Positions 24,773-36,860 are shown, counted from the stretch's first letter. The stretch is DNA of 64,000 nucleotides from Jaapia argillacea MUCL 33604 (GCA_000697665.1 KL197739.1:313673-377672), one strand, 5' to 3'. The notes: a model not told the origin generated them from the letters alone. A program made the numbers and translations.

Positions 24773-26281
24773 ATGCCTTCGACACCGTTGTCGGATTCTA
24801 TCATCCTTGTTGCTGCCGAAACCGTCCAGTACCTCGGTTACTCCACCAGTGAGTACAGCCAGACCTTCCACGAGCCGGCGCATAAATCACTCAATTTTGC
24901 GAGCAGTTTCTTCGATTGCTTTTTTGTTGTGGGATTGTTGCATAACGTTGGACCAGGAGGTTGAATTTATTTGGCGGTCAGTACCTCTGGATCCCCCTTC
25001 TGTTCGATCCTGATAGAACGCTCCTTCTCGCTCCCCGACTGATCTTTCTCGTGCAGGCAACCCAGGGGTTCAATCTTGAAATGGGCGTTCCTCTTCGCTA
25101 GATATTTCACCTTTTTCATATTGGCGTGAGTGGCCTGATGGGGTCGAAATCCAAAGCTAACGCCAACCTCAGAGCGATTATTTTCCAAGCACTCAGCGTG
25201 CTTGGGCACACTCACCTTCCACTAAGCTGTAAATCATGGTTCGTTATGGAAAGCGTGTCGACGCAACTACTGAGCATCTCTGTCGAAATTATCCTCATGC
25301 TTCGAGGTGCGTATTTTGAAAATTGACCCCCTTCGATTGTCTCAAAACACTCCGCCAGTCTATGGCCTCTACGGCCAGAGTCGGGTCATTGGAGGGTGGC
25401 TCTGTGCATTACTCGGTCTTGAAATATTGACCTTGATCCCCGTTTATGTGATCGCAATACCCCGTCTGGAGCTCAGCATCGCTTGCACACCCATACCTTC
25501 GAATGCGAGTAAGTTTTTCTTCCTCTATGTCAGGTGAGTACGCTGGATACTTTCATTTGTCCACTTTCATACTCAACAGGGATTTATCCGATCGATTTCT
25601 CCAACCTGATATAGCTGCGCTGCGATCTTCGTCCAGATTGTACTCCTCACGTTCAGTCTGATCAAGACCGTTGGATCCATAAGATCAGGTTGGGGAAGAA
25701 CCCCCGTCATATACACTTTCCTGCGGGATGGGAGTTGGGTTTTCGTCGTCCAGTTTGGTGGGCTCCATTCGGTTTCCTCTCACCCGTGCCCAACTTGATT
25801 TCTGGCGTTTTTAGCGGCCATTATTCTATTAGCTATGCACTACTTCATCCCTGGAAGTATCAATGGGCACATCATGTTCACGTACGTCAGGTTCTTCTGG
25901 TTGTTGAGTCACGGTCTTCACATTTTTCCTCCGTATCTTCGGCTAAACAGGTGGTGGTGGGCATTCATGTCCTTCTCCGTAAGCCCCTTCTACCTACATC
26001 CCCTGTCCCGTAAACTCACGGCTATCCACCAGACGTGTCGGCTGGTCCTCAACCTCTACCAATTGGGAGCGAGTATGTCCCATCGATCTCGCGACAGGCG
26101 GCGTCGATCAGGCAACTCCCGTTCTCGTACGAACTCTAACGGCGATTCATCTGGGACTCGCACCGGATCCTCGTCGAATAACTTTACCACGAACGTAGTC
26201 CCTGGCTTTGGGTACTGTGATGAAGATGACACGTTTGAGATGACACCTAGTGTTTCTTGGGATAGGACCACTCGTAGCTGA
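24773..26281 (+). CDS. DUF6533 seven-helix membrane protein, 336 aa
   Basis: Nine exons join in phase: 24773-24848, 24907-24976, 25057-25125, 25173-25306, 25359-25533, 25615-25757, 25815-25881, 25951-25978, 26033-26281. Exons 2, 3, 5, 6, 7 and 8 have exactly the lengths of the paralogue at 22132-23715, and exon 4 differs by three bases. The DUF6533 signature is SIAFLLWDCCITLDQEVEFI. The loop SGWGRTPV, the motif TCRLVLNLY after the last helix, an Arg/Ser-rich segment and the C-terminal VVPGFGYCDEDDTFEM are kept. The start at 24773 gives an N terminus (MPSTPLSDSIILVAAETVQY) of the size seen in the family. Predicted plasma-membrane or endomembrane protein of unknown function. Confidence 0.85.
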
Positions 26282-27023
26282 CGCAGTTACTGTTTATCAA
26301 GTCTCCGTGAGTTTTTTTTTCTCGTGGTCGCGCGGAGTCAAACCTGACGACTAAGATCAATGCTCACCGCTCCGTCTTTTTTTTTGCTAAATTGCCCGGC
26401 CGCAGATACCCTCAACCGTCAGTCGCCTCTGTGAGGTCCTCGCGTCGGGGTTCGTTCGACAAGGAGCCTTCAATCGGTTTCACGAAGGCTAGTCGGCACC
26501 TCCACCCGATCTGGTGGACAACCTTCGGGTTCTCATTCTGAAAAGCGCACAACGTCAGGCGCTTTGGCTCTCCTCTGTAAAAGAGAACTGAACGAAGGAC
26601 TTACGTAGATTGCTTGTGTGAAGGGAAGAACGACATGGGTTCGCTGAGTTCCAAATCCCTGGGATCGTGCTTTGTTTTTCTGCTGATACCGTACGCCCGC
26701 CATATTGCTGATCGTCTGTACTCTTGGATACTTTCATATACTAGTATTGTCCTGTTCACATCCCCACGAGTCCACAACAACCTTGACGGACTTCTCACGT
26801 GGTCCTTGACATAGCTTTGCATCCGCACAGCCGACTACGCCTCGGGACCACATGTGCTCGCTTCACTCGTGCCCCTGCGACTGAGGATGCGTAGGGACAT
26901 ATTCGGACGATTGAGATACGAGACCTGATGCGAGGGCGATACATTGCAGTAAAGTGCCTAAAGGAGTACGATAAAGGGGCGAAACAATATGCAACCAGAG
27001 GAAGAAAAGTCAAGAAGCAAGAA
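26282..27023. other. Intergenic between converging genes
   Basis: No gene seen. A T9 tract lies at 26377-26385. A weak minus-strand frame at 26601-26828 has no supporting features. Confidence 0.4.
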
Positions 27024-27636
27024 TTAGGTTGACCCTCCGACCTCTGCAAGATAGGTACCTCATCAGTGGTAAACACAATGGATGGAGCGGTGGCGCTTAC
27101 GTTCAACCATAACATCGATCGTATCTGAAAGATATGACAGTTGGTAACTCAGACAACCACGGTACGTGATGTGGATATACATACCGTTATCCTCCATGTT
27201 GAGAGTGGACGGCGTGTCATCCTCCTGTATGCGTTCACCGTCGTACAGGAATCTAAATGCCACACGTCGGTAAAGATGCAATGGGCGTTCCAGTACACTT
27301 TTGAAACGACCACATACCGGATGGAGCTCACGTCCTTGCCAACCTTCGACGCGTAGGCACTCTGCAGTTTCAGCAATTTCGTGTTCCGCTTGATTTTGAA
27401 GAACACTTCCTCCCCTGTTGATGTTACAACCTATTCGGTGGATAAATTCCAACAAAAATTCAACCGGAGCAAAGGCAAATGGTATCAACGCCAGCTATCA
27501 GATCCCATTCTTCACCATCTGAAAGCCACCCACGCACCTTGATGTTGATGGTTCCGTTAGGGTCCTCGTTTTTGGGAACAGCGTCCTGGGTCCCTTGCTG
27601 CTGATAGTCTTGGTGCTGCTCCTCGTTGTCGGACAT
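27024..27636 (-). CDS. SMT3: SUMO (small ubiquitin-like modifier), 107 aa
   Basis: Five exons on the minus strand (27538-27636, 27318-27430, 27185-27252, 27101-27124, 27024-27043) join in phase. The disordered N terminus (MSDNEEQHQDYQQQ) leads at residue 30 into the ubiquitin-like fold: INIKVVTSTGEEVFFKIK, then KVGKDVSSIRFLYDGERI and DTPSTLNMEDNDTIDVMVEQ. It ends GG-ST, so a SUMO protease should remove two residues to expose the Gly104-Gly105 end used for conjugation to target lysines. Length and every key motif match fungal SUMO (SMT3/Pmt3). The product acts mainly in the nucleus through the E1 Aos1-Uba2 and E2 Ubc9 pathway. The last two coding exons are only 24 and 20 nt long. Confidence 0.96.
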
Positions 27637-28352
27637 GGTAGAGGGCTACGTGATGGTAAAAGATAAAGAATGGAACAGGGCAAGGGCCGCCGATTTATGT
27701 ACCCTGCAAGCTTGTGCTTTCAACTTTGTCACTGTCGGTTGGCGTCATTGAAAGTGCTTACATAACTTCAGAAAACATATCTTGGTTTTGGCGTTCATCA
27801 GCCTTTCCTACCCAAGGGTGTTCTCGAACAAAGAATCTGCACTCTTACGCCGTATAGCACTAATGTCTCGACCGTCGTCGACAAGAATATACCACCAACA
27901 TCCACTAACGTTAACTATCGCAATCATCCAGCCTTTCCAACCAGCCATCGATCAGGTTTCAACTTCGAGGGTCCCTGACCGTCGAGCTTGTAAATGTCGA
28001 GCACAGAGGGCGTGGAGGATGCTGTTTATTCTATTCAACTACTAGTAGGGATAACAACACACTATCACATATACAGGTGCTCGGTGTCGTTAGAAAACGG
28101 TCGTGCCAAGGAGGTTGCGGTGAAGGAGCAAAGGTGATTGGTTGCTGGGGTGGGGTGAATGAAGTGAGCTATGCAAAATCGTCAGGTATGTGCAGAATAA
28201 TCAGAGGATTAGATAGAAGCACGAGGGCGAAAGACGGCAAGGAAATGTGAAAGTACAATAACTGGTGTAAATGCATGAAAACCCCAAATGTGTCGTGAGG
28301 AGCAAATCGACAGGTCAACGAAGAAGAAAAACAACAGTTGATATCAGAATCA
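27637..28352. other. Intergenic: SUMO promoter side and 3' flank of the membrane protein gene
   Basis: No gene seen. The first part is the presumed SUMO promoter and leader, and 28046-28352 is the 3' untranslated side of the next gene. Confidence 0.45.
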
Positions 28353-31300
28353 TCATACAGGCCTGAATCGCTCAGGACGTCCTTCTTCTCCCAAGAACTG
28401 TGCGACGCCACCCCAACTCTCCGGTGTCCGACCCGCACCAACAGTTGTCTCCGAAGTACCAGTTATACTAACAGGTGCAGTGACGAAAGATTGCGCAGCA
28501 GTACTGATGTCAGGTGGACTTTCACTTTGCTGTCTAGGCGTGGCAGCACTTCGAACACGAGGTCGCGTACCAGGGCGAAGGGTACTCGGACCAGTACCTG
28601 GAGAGTACAAGATTGGACGTCCAGCAGGTTCTTGCAAGACTGTCCTCTCCGAACGCTGGACACTAACCGCTGCGCTTGACCCTGAACGCGAGCGTACCGC
28701 ATCATGCTGAGGTGGCGATAACGACATAGGACTGCCAATGGCGGATTCGAAGACAGATGTGCCCGTCTGACTATCGGGTACCTCATCCTCGCTCTCCTCC
28801 ACGGCGTCCTCCCGGAACTGCTCCCTCAGTGGATGCCCGAAGGTGTGGTTTTCCGGACTGCTGAGTACAACTTCACTGGCACTCCCACTCCCGCTGTGAC
28901 TCCGCTCCGATCGATGGGCATCACTATCCGTCCTAGCTCTCTCCGGGTCAGGTGAAGGTACTTCGTCCAATCTCGCCATCGAATCCGTCCGACTCCTCAT
29001 ACCCATACTATTCGCCACAAGCTCCAATGAACTCCGACTGGCGGCACTGATGCTTTGGATGAGACTCTGAGCGCGACTTCGAGCCGATGAACTTGTTCTT
29101 GAGCGACTTCCACTGGAATTACTCCTTGAACCGTTCCGTCTCCGTCCAGGTGAAACGCCAGTCCGATGTCTGATACCACCAAGCGAGCTTCTAGGACTGA
29201 GCTGACCAGCATCACTCGTCAACAACCCAACACTATCCTCAATCTCCGCCGCCTCTTGACTACCCTCGGCCTCAGGTTGCTCCATCATCATATCCCCATC
29301 TTCATCCTCACTGGTCTCGTACATCTCGGCCAAAAGATGTGCGGGGAAGTCGTGATGGTGAATGACAGATTGTGAGGCGCCAGTGTCATCGCTCTCAGTC
29401 CTCATCCGTACCCCACCCATATCAGCAAAGACGACAGGCGATGGTGACGAAGGCAATGACGGGACAGTTCCAGCTCTACGCCTTCCTTGACCTGGATGTC
29501 TGGGTGGCAGAGGGATACCAGCGACATCGGGTGAACTATCCAAATGAGACCTCGGCGAGCTCCCCCGGTCAGTTGACGGACGATTCCCAGTCGATTGTGT
29601 CGATCGCGTGTTGCCACTGGAGGGTGTAGAACGAGAATTTGAGGAGTGAGTAGCAGGAGTATGATGCGAAGCCGAAGAGACACTTTGTCCCCTCCCATGT
29701 GGTCGACGGAACTGGAATGGATATCTTGAAGTGACGGGACGGCCAAGACTGGACATTGACGCTGAACTCCTCGCTCTCGCAGAAGGCGAAGACTGCGCCT
29801 CCGTCCCCTCAGCATGCTCCTCCACCTCCAATTCCTGCCCTTCCTCATCCTCTTCTTCCTCATCATCCTCCTCCCCTCCCTCCTCATCTCCAACTTCATG
29901 ATCCGACTCCTCGGGTCCAGGCGAAGGCGGGAAAGGAACCCTAGTCTGGTCCTCACTCGATATCTGCGCTCCATACCCAGTAAACGGATATGGCAACTGC
30001 ATCAACGGACCCTGATCCAAACCTCCCACAGCCCTTTCCTTCCCCTTCTCACTCATAACAGGAGGCGGCGGCAAGATATCGGATAACAACTCTGGTTTCC
30101 TCCTCTTCTCCCCACCCTCTTCTCCCTCCCCACTAGCATCCGGGGTCTCAAACAACTCCTCCGAAAGGACTCCCCGTTTCGGTGGGTAAGGCACTCCACC
30201 AGTCGGTAACCCAATAGCTGCAAGTACTTGATCCATCCCAGGAAACGGCGTCGGCGGCTGCGAAGGTTCAACAGGCGGACCAAGACCAATTTCAGAAACC
30301 TCCTTCTTCTCAGCTCGAGAAGAAGATCGTCTCGTCGTCAAACAAAACTCGTAAGCTTCTTGAACTCGTAAACGTGTGCATTCTTTCCAGGACCAAGGTA
30401 TAGCGTCCACCTCCGAACCAGCTTCGCTGTAAACCGATTGAGTTTTTTCCATTTCCTCTTCTTCCCAACGATAACGGGGTCCACAGAGTCCGCCACAAAG
30501 TTGTCCGCTGAGAATCCAGAGGCCAAGCCTACCAAACCCACATCAGCGTCGGTCGGTGTCATCGTGACGATGGACGAAATACGCACCAGCTAGCCAAAAG
30601 TACCAAAACCCTCCAGGCCGTCCAAGCAGCATTCGCAATCAAGATCCCCCTCCCATAACCCGTGAGCGTCCCATCGGCCCTAAAGAAAGTCTGATCCCTC
30701 CCACTCCCTCCAAGCTCCCCAAGCGTAACCCCACCCGATTGGGGCGACCCAAAAGTCAAAAGTAAAGCCAAAGCCAACCCAGCCCTAGGTAACAGCAACG
30801 CCACCGTAGGCCAATTCTGCGAGTACCAATAACACAATTCTGAAAGTCCGTCTCGGATACTGCCTTCTTGTTCTGGCTTGTATGCTGCGGTTCGGAGGTG
30901 TTGGAAGAATGAAAAGTTTGTGTACGATGTCAAGCAGACGACGTTGAAGGCGGGAGAAGACATGTACAAGGGTAGCATTAGTGGGCGTTCTACGGATTGG
31001 GAGTTAGCTATGGCAGTGAGAAGAGGTTGGGAAGGATACGTACTGACTCGCCAACGCCGATAGAAGGAATATATGAGTTGGTAAATTATGAATACAACAA
31101 ATAACCAAACGGCCCAAGCGGCAATGTACGCAGCAGCGCCCAATGCCCAATTCCTGCCAGAGCCAGGCACACCGGGCGCAGCAGGCGTAGGGAACTTTGC
31201 AACCCTAAAGTGTATTCCGACGATCAGCGAGGGAACTCAAGATAAGATATGAAAGGAGCAGAACTCACTGCAAAATTATAAATACAGCATTGAAATCGAA

Positions 31301-31960
31301 AAACGTTTGCAAAGGAATGTCATAAAAGACGAAAAGGGGGTACAAATAGTAATGAAGTCGGGATCGCCATGAAGGGTTTCGCAAGAGTTCTAGGTGGAGG
31401 CCTGTAGCCCGGAACCTAGGCCGGGGGGGAGAAGGGACTGCTGCTTGCAAAGGAGCAGGGCTTCTTGAGAAGAGTGTAGGAGTCATTCCTGATGTAGTCG
31501 CTCTGGACCAGACACGGGCATGCTGATGTTGGTGGTGACGACTGACTCTTGATTGATCGGTCGGCTCGCGACCGCGACCGTAAGCGTCCTTTTCTGCCTG
31601 AGACTGCATACTGACAATACGAACTGACCGAGGGGTAGGTTTCCGCCCGCCCACAAACGCAAACGGATCTGGGCTATCCGTGTCTCGCTCGCCAATTAAC
31701 TCTGCAACTGGGGTTGCCATCCCGACCGAAGTGTATGTGGAAGCGGGCGCGGGTGGAGGAGGACGTTTGGGAAGCCAGGATGGATATCCCTCCTCGCGTT
31801 CAGAACCGGTAGTTGCTTCTCGGGAGATCGGGGACGGTTTATGCGAGTCGAGGGCTGAGCCTGTACGGGAGTTGTAGCCCTCTTGCTGTTGTTGATCGGT
31901 AGGAGAGCTGTGCTGGGAGGGAAGGTTGTCAGAACCCGAGTTACGCTGTTGACGTGCCAT
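28353..31960 (-). CDS. Multi-pass membrane protein with long Ser-rich acidic tail, 1143 aa
   Basis: Four exons on the minus strand (31269-31960, 31044-31204, 30587-30989, 28353-30528) join in phase. The first ATG in frame gives MARQQRNSGSDN. Residues 1-195 are low in complexity. Hydrophobic segments follow: YYLYPLFVFYDIPLQTFF (about 200-230), AAYIAAWAVWLFVVFIIYQL (about 253-275), a half-hydrophobic stretch near 294-312, VALLLPRAGLALALLLTF (about 347-364), and a last one around 399-428 (WRVLVLLASW). The remaining 700 residues are predicted disordered. They are rich in Ser, Arg and Pro, with an acidic block (runs of Glu/Asp, about 630-660) and RS-like dipeptides. The membrane part looks strongly conserved in character, but I cannot name the family. 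Possible role: an endomembrane or plasma-membrane protein with a phosphorylatable cytosolic tail (inference). Confidence 0.85.
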
Positions 31961-34380
31961 TAGACGCAGAAAGGCATGCAAAGGGTCAATTGAAAGGGCG
32001 TAAGATTAAGCAAGAGTCCGAGAAGAGCCTCGTTAGATAAAGACGTGGGTGTCGCGTTAATGATGTGATTTTTTGTGTAATTTCTGCGATTTTAAGAATA
32101 GACGCGCTGTGGTACGCTGGCGCGACTATGAAGCGTACTAACAAAAGCCAGTACGGTTTGCCTCGTGTTGGGAGAGCGAGAGCCTCGTGGCCAAGCACCG
32201 AGAAGGAGGCAGCAGAAAAACGAGGCGACTCTGGGTGACGAGTGGTCCGAGTGCAACCTTGATCAACATCAACAACACACAAAATATCACACACCTGCTA
32301 TATGCGGTTAACCCCCTTGTTCCACGTGGTACACGCGACTTCGCTAGGCGAGGGTCACGAAAAGCAAAGAAAACAAATAAAAAGGAGTGTGGGTTTCAAA
32401 AGAGTGTCAGCGACCAGCGACGAAGCTCTTGTTGCAGTGCGCGGTCAGGTATCAGTGGTGGTGGAATAGAGAAAAGTGATCATGATCACTGCGACTTTGC
32501 TTCCGCTGAGAGTCGATCTGCTTCCGTTGCCATGATCACTGATTGTCCACGGTTGATCGAAGGCATGATTTCTGACTTGTTGATGTCCATAACCCTCCAT
32601 CTGCGTTAGCGCTCTAATCCTAACCGTCGAGGCAGTGGCAGTGGCGCCGGACACTCGGACCTCGAGACAATGGAAGCAATCCCAAAGCTTTCGAGTGTCG
32701 TATGGTCCTGCAGAAGGCAACACGAGGAAACCGTTCGGTGGCGTTCAAACACACGCTGCACGACCTCATCCATATATGCCCTTCGCCGTAAGGTTAGCAG
32801 TCAAGCCAAGGAATCCAATCTAGGGATAGCACTGCATATTTGATTGACAAAGTGGAGCATTTGACCCCTACAGCGGCCGATACTCGATCTTCTTGATCAA
32901 CATTCTTGTTAATAGGAGGAGGCAAGAGTCTGGACGGGGATACCAAACGATCGAACCTGTAAAGTTACCAAATACTTGGATGCATTCTGCCCTGGTATGC
33001 AGAGCAGCTCGAAATTGTATGTGTGCCGGGAATCGTGCACCCATTTGTCGTCCACGCTCATCTCCTAGGGTCATCCATCCTCCACTGGTCCACAAAAACT
33101 ACCTCCCATTATACCCATCACACGAAATGTTGGACAAATACTCCACCGCGAGACCATCGAATAAGTCACTTCAAGATCACCGAGTCCGCGCATGATAGGG
33201 GAGCCTCAAAGATGGACCTAACCGCTGCGCAAGACGGGCAGAATGATCCATGCGAACGAACGAACGATCCACATCATTCATCACCCAATATTTCCTGGCA
33301 CGATTCCTTCATAACTTTACATGCTGGTGAGGATGCGAAGCCTTGCATGGGTCTCTGTCCAATTGATTCTTAACGATAACACCAACTACTTATTCGAACT
33401 TGACCCTACTAGCTGGAACACGAGGGTGAGTAACCTCCTCTCATAATCATCATGATGTCTCCGTCACTAGTTCGCAATCGTGTCGTCAATCCACCTCGGA
33501 ACATGCCAAGCTTATCTTAACCACGTCCAATCACTACAAGCCATCAAGGAGAAGAAAAAGAAGAACGGAAAGTTGAGGCAAGGTAATGAATCACCTTCAA
33601 GCCTCTGTACGTCGCCATAGCCCCGAGAACCGTCTGACCTCGATTTTCATAGCCTCGGAAGGGGGAGCCAGATTCCAAGTAGAGGAATCTCCGTATAAAT
33701 GCACAGGGAGAAGGGAGGGACGTTCGAAACCACCCACCTGTGATTCCCGACACCTCATCGCCAGAACTGTCCCAAGTACTTAATGAATGAGCCCACTCTC
33801 TGCCTGACCGTCACAACCAGAGTCCGACTCCTTCCACGTCTCCTATGCCAGACCAAATCCAACGTACTTGCCCTGCCAAGGCTCTGCTAAGCCGTATTTT
33901 GATTGAACGTTCACGTCCCGTCCCAGATTATTTCGACCAGGTCAATTATACTTATGCGCGTAACTCTTGGCAGGAGTGAAGATACAATTGCAAGTTAGTT
34001 CGAGGGAGCGTTCCTGATTGTCGCCAAGAGATTGTCGCCCATTTCTAGAAGTCCAGTTGCCTTTTCAGGTCAGTCGCTATTGAATTGATATCGTAAGTCG
34101 ACCTGCAATAATGTTTACACAAGGTATGTACCTAATCTTTGTTTGGTTTGAAACAGCTTCAAGGCTGTCATTGTCAATGAGAGTACACTACTGGCGGCTG
34201 TCATCCAACTAATCAGGATGAAGAGACTCGCGGGACTCGCCGATGAATGGGACTGGGCACAATTCAAACGCAACTTCTTACGCCCCTGGCAACAGGTGTT
34301 CATCACAGAAGTGACGAAACAGAGATCTTGGAACGTCTTCTCCACGCCCTATCTCAATGGGGTTAGAATCAGAGGGGAAA
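31961..34380. other. Intergenic, no supported gene
   Basis: About 2.4 kb with only short overlapping frames. From about 34100 the sequence is shared with the upstream regions of the second and third secreted-protein genes (35700-36030 and, more weakly, 37740-38000). It is therefore part of the repeated unit and probably carries their promoter elements. Confidence 0.45.
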
Positions 34381-34387
34381 TATAAAA
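34381..34387 (+). promoter_or_regulatory. TATA box of secreted protein gene 1
   Basis: TATAAAA (context TATAAAATCGTGG), 79 nt before the ATG and at nearly the same distance as in the other two copies. Confidence 0.75.
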
Positions 34388-34459
34388 TCGTGGTTGGTTT
34401 GTTAGCGATACCCTGCACCCCCACCCACCATTTCCTTTCCTCCACCGTTCAAAGTCGAA

Positions 34460-35026
34460 ATGATGTACCGGGTCGTATTCATCCTCCTAGCTTCTGTGCT
34501 GCCTGTCTTTGCAGCCGTCGCTCCTAGGGCACCCTCCGGCATCACCACGTATGTTGGCCATTCCTCGTATCGCCTCAATTCTCATACTTTCTCCACCCAT
34601 TCAGCTGCTATTCTTGCCCAGGACAGGATAACGGAGGCTTTGGACTCGGACAACACAGCAACGATGGTACAACCATCTTTTGCTCGTATCCAGCTGATCC
34701 CAGCGAGAACCCCACTGACTTCTTCTGTGATTACTCTGCTGTACGCTGTCCTTGTCTCTTTCTCATCATCGCGTGGTCTTACGAACATCTTGTTTCTTAC
34801 GCAGACCGACGGCCACCTGACACAAGATCACGACGCAGGTCTTTGCCCAGGTTCAGCCGCCTCTTCAGCTTGTTCCACCAGGAGGAAGCGATCGGAGTTG
34901 AAGGCTTTCGAGGCTAGGGCTGCTCAGCCTGCTCCTTCCTTCCCCGAGATGATGACCCCGAGGATGGCGTTGGCGAAGAAGGAGTTGGCGGCGGCGATGA
35001 TGGTCCGGGATGAAGACGAGGCTTGA
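34460..35026 (+). CDS. Secreted cysteine-rich protein, 148 aa (array copy 1)
   Basis: Three exons (34460-34548, 34605-34740, 34805-35026) join in phase. The signal peptide (MMYRVVFILLASVLPVFAAV) is followed by a domain with six cysteines at 31, 34, 56, 71, 89 and 98 (motifs CYSC, DNGGFGLG, FFCDY, DAGLCPG). A tetrabasic site RRKR (101-104) comes next, then a cysteine-free, Ala/Met/Lys/Glu-rich tail of 44 residues. The CxxC...DxDAGxCP pattern recurs in small secreted proteins of mushroom fungi, whose function is unknown. The tetrabasic site suggests Kex2-type cleavage in the Golgi that would free the tail (inference). It is one of three tandem copies; start-to-start spacing to the next is 1575 nt. 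Confidence 0.88.
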   Translation: MMYRVVFILLASVLPVFAAVAPRAPSGITTYVGHSSYRLNSHTFSTHSAAILAQDRITEALDSDNTATMVQPSFARIQLIPARTPLTSSVITLLYAVLVSFSSSRGLTNILFLTQTDGHLTQDHDAGLCPGSAASSACSTRRKRSELKAFEARAAQPAPSFPEMMTPRMALAKKELAAAMMVRDEDEA

Positions 35027-35413
35027 GCTTTGCCTTGCATGGTGAGACTACGATTCCTGTGATGAACGGTTGAACGAACCTGTGACGAGTTCTGCTACCT
35101 CGCGGTCCTTTGCTGTTACGGTCATTTCCTTGCGACGATTGGTTTCCACCTGGACACTTTAGATATGTCTTACATCTACCTGTCGGACTTCTTCATACCC
35201 ACCTATGGATCCTCTTCACATTTTGTGCTCCATTTTATTCCATCTATGTCTGTTGGGCTTACTAGTATATCGACATTAGTAAACAAGTTCTTCCCTTACC
35301 CTCTTGGGAAGAGGGACGATACGTGCACCCTTCAACCATCCATGAGCGGTTGTACTTCGGAAACGGTTTTCGATTCGCCAAGTATCCGTGGTCCCAACAG
35401 CGGAGCTTCACAA

Positions 35414-35560
35414 CTACCGACATGTGTTCTTCGAGCGGAAGTAGAGCGATTTGATCCGAGAGAAGGTCGGAGTCGTCAGAAATAGCTCGGACCCGACGTA
35501 GTGCTTCATGTGCATGAACCCCATGTCAAGATCCAATAATACTCGCCAGTAGCGATCCTG
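35414..35560 (-). pseudogene. Minus-strand gene remnant after secreted protein gene 1
   Basis: A short minus-strand frame reads VGSELFLTTPTFSRIKSL. Diverged versions occur behind the other two array genes, as DELFVFIPTFRRI (near 37160-37200) and KELFVSIPTFYRI (near 39110-39150). I infer the end of a convergent gene that was duplicated with the array unit and has decayed. Its identity is unknown. Confidence 0.35.
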
Positions 35561-35957
35561 TCGATATCGTGAACCAGAAATATCTGAGGCCCCGTTGCCC
35601 CTGGCACTGCCTGGTTGGGCCTCATCAAGATAGAGTACCGTCACGACTTGCACATTGAATAATCCGGAGTTGCCAGTGCACTTTCGTATGTATACCCTAC
35701 TTATTCTTCGTTTGGGCTGAAACAGCTTGGACGCCGAGATTGCACTGGTGTTTGTCTTCCACCCCACCAGTAAATGTCGGAAGACCTGCGGGTCTCGCCG
35801 ATGGATGGAACTTTGCACAGTTCAAAAGCAACTTCTTACACCCCTGGAAACGGGCGGTTATCACAGAAGAGATGAAACCGAGTCTTCTGGGACCTTGGAA
35901 CGTTTTCTCCGCCCTCCCTACCTCAATGGGGTTAGCATCGCCAAGGGGGAGGGGAAG

Positions 35958-35964
35958 TATAAAA
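35958..35964 (+). promoter_or_regulatory. TATA box of secreted protein gene 2
   Basis: TATAAAA (again in TATAAAATCGTGG), 77 nt before the ATG. Confidence 0.75.
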
Positions 35965-36034
35965 TCGTGGTTTGGTTTGTTGGCGATACCCTGCACCCCC
36001 ACCATTTCCTTCCCCCCCACCGTCCAAAGTCAAA

Positions 36035-36606
36035 ATGATGTATCGGATCGCATTCATCCTCCTAGCTTCTGTGCTGCCTGTCTTATCAGCCGTCGCTCCA
36101 AGGGCGCCCTCCGGTATCACCACGTATGTTGACCATTCCTCGTCTCGTCTCGCCTCAATTCTCATACTTCCTCCACCCATTCAGCTGCTATTCTTGCCCA
36201 GGACAGGATAACGGAGGCTTTGGACTCGGACAACACAGCAACGATGGTGCAACCATCTTTTGCTCGTATCCAGCTGATCCCAGCGAGAACCCCACTGACT
36301 TCTACTGTGATTACTCTGCTGTACGCTGTCCTTCTTTCTTTCTCGCCATCGCGTGGTCTTACGAACATCTTGTTTCCTACGCAGACCGACGGCCACCTGA
36401 CACAAGATCACGACGCAGGTCTTTGCCCAGGCTCTGCCGCCTCCTCAGCTTGTTCCACCAGAAGGAAGCGATCGGAGTTGAAGGCTTTTGAGGCTAGGGC
36501 TGCTCAGCCTGCTCCTTCATTCCCTGAGATGATGACCCCTAAGATGGCGTTGGCGAAGAAGGAGTTGGCGGCGGCGATGTTGCTCCGAGATGAAGACGAG
36601 GCTTGA
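36035..36606 (+). CDS. Secreted cysteine-rich protein, 148 aa (array copy 2)
   Basis: Exons 36035-36123, 36185-36320 and 36385-36606 have exactly the lengths of copy 1 (89, 136 and 222 nt). The protein keeps the signal peptide, all six cysteines, the RRKR site and the tail. It differs from copy 1 at only about ten residues, for example GATIF for GTTIF and FYCDY for FFCDY. Introns and the upstream 300 nt are also closely similar, so this duplication is recent. Confidence 0.88.
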
Positions 36607-36860
36607 GTTTCGTCTCGCGTGGTGAGATTACGATTTCTGTGATGAACTGTCGAGCGATCCGGTGACGATTTCTGCTACTTCGTGGTCCTTTTCTCTTACG
36701 GTCCTTTCCTCGCGATGATTGATTTCCACCGGGACACTTTGGATAGGTCTTACATCAATCTGTCGGACTTTTTCATACCCCTCTTCACACCTTTTATTTT
36801 CTGTTTATGTGTGTCCTGGGCTTACATAGATCTGCAATAATCAAGCACTTCTGTTACCCT

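Noticed and set aside
29402-29974. A 190-codon minus-strand frame and several plus-strand frames over the 1143-aa protein gene
   Set aside because: They overlap the long conserved exon in other frames and are rich in Arg/Ser shadows of its Ser-rich tail; no independent start or splice evidence.
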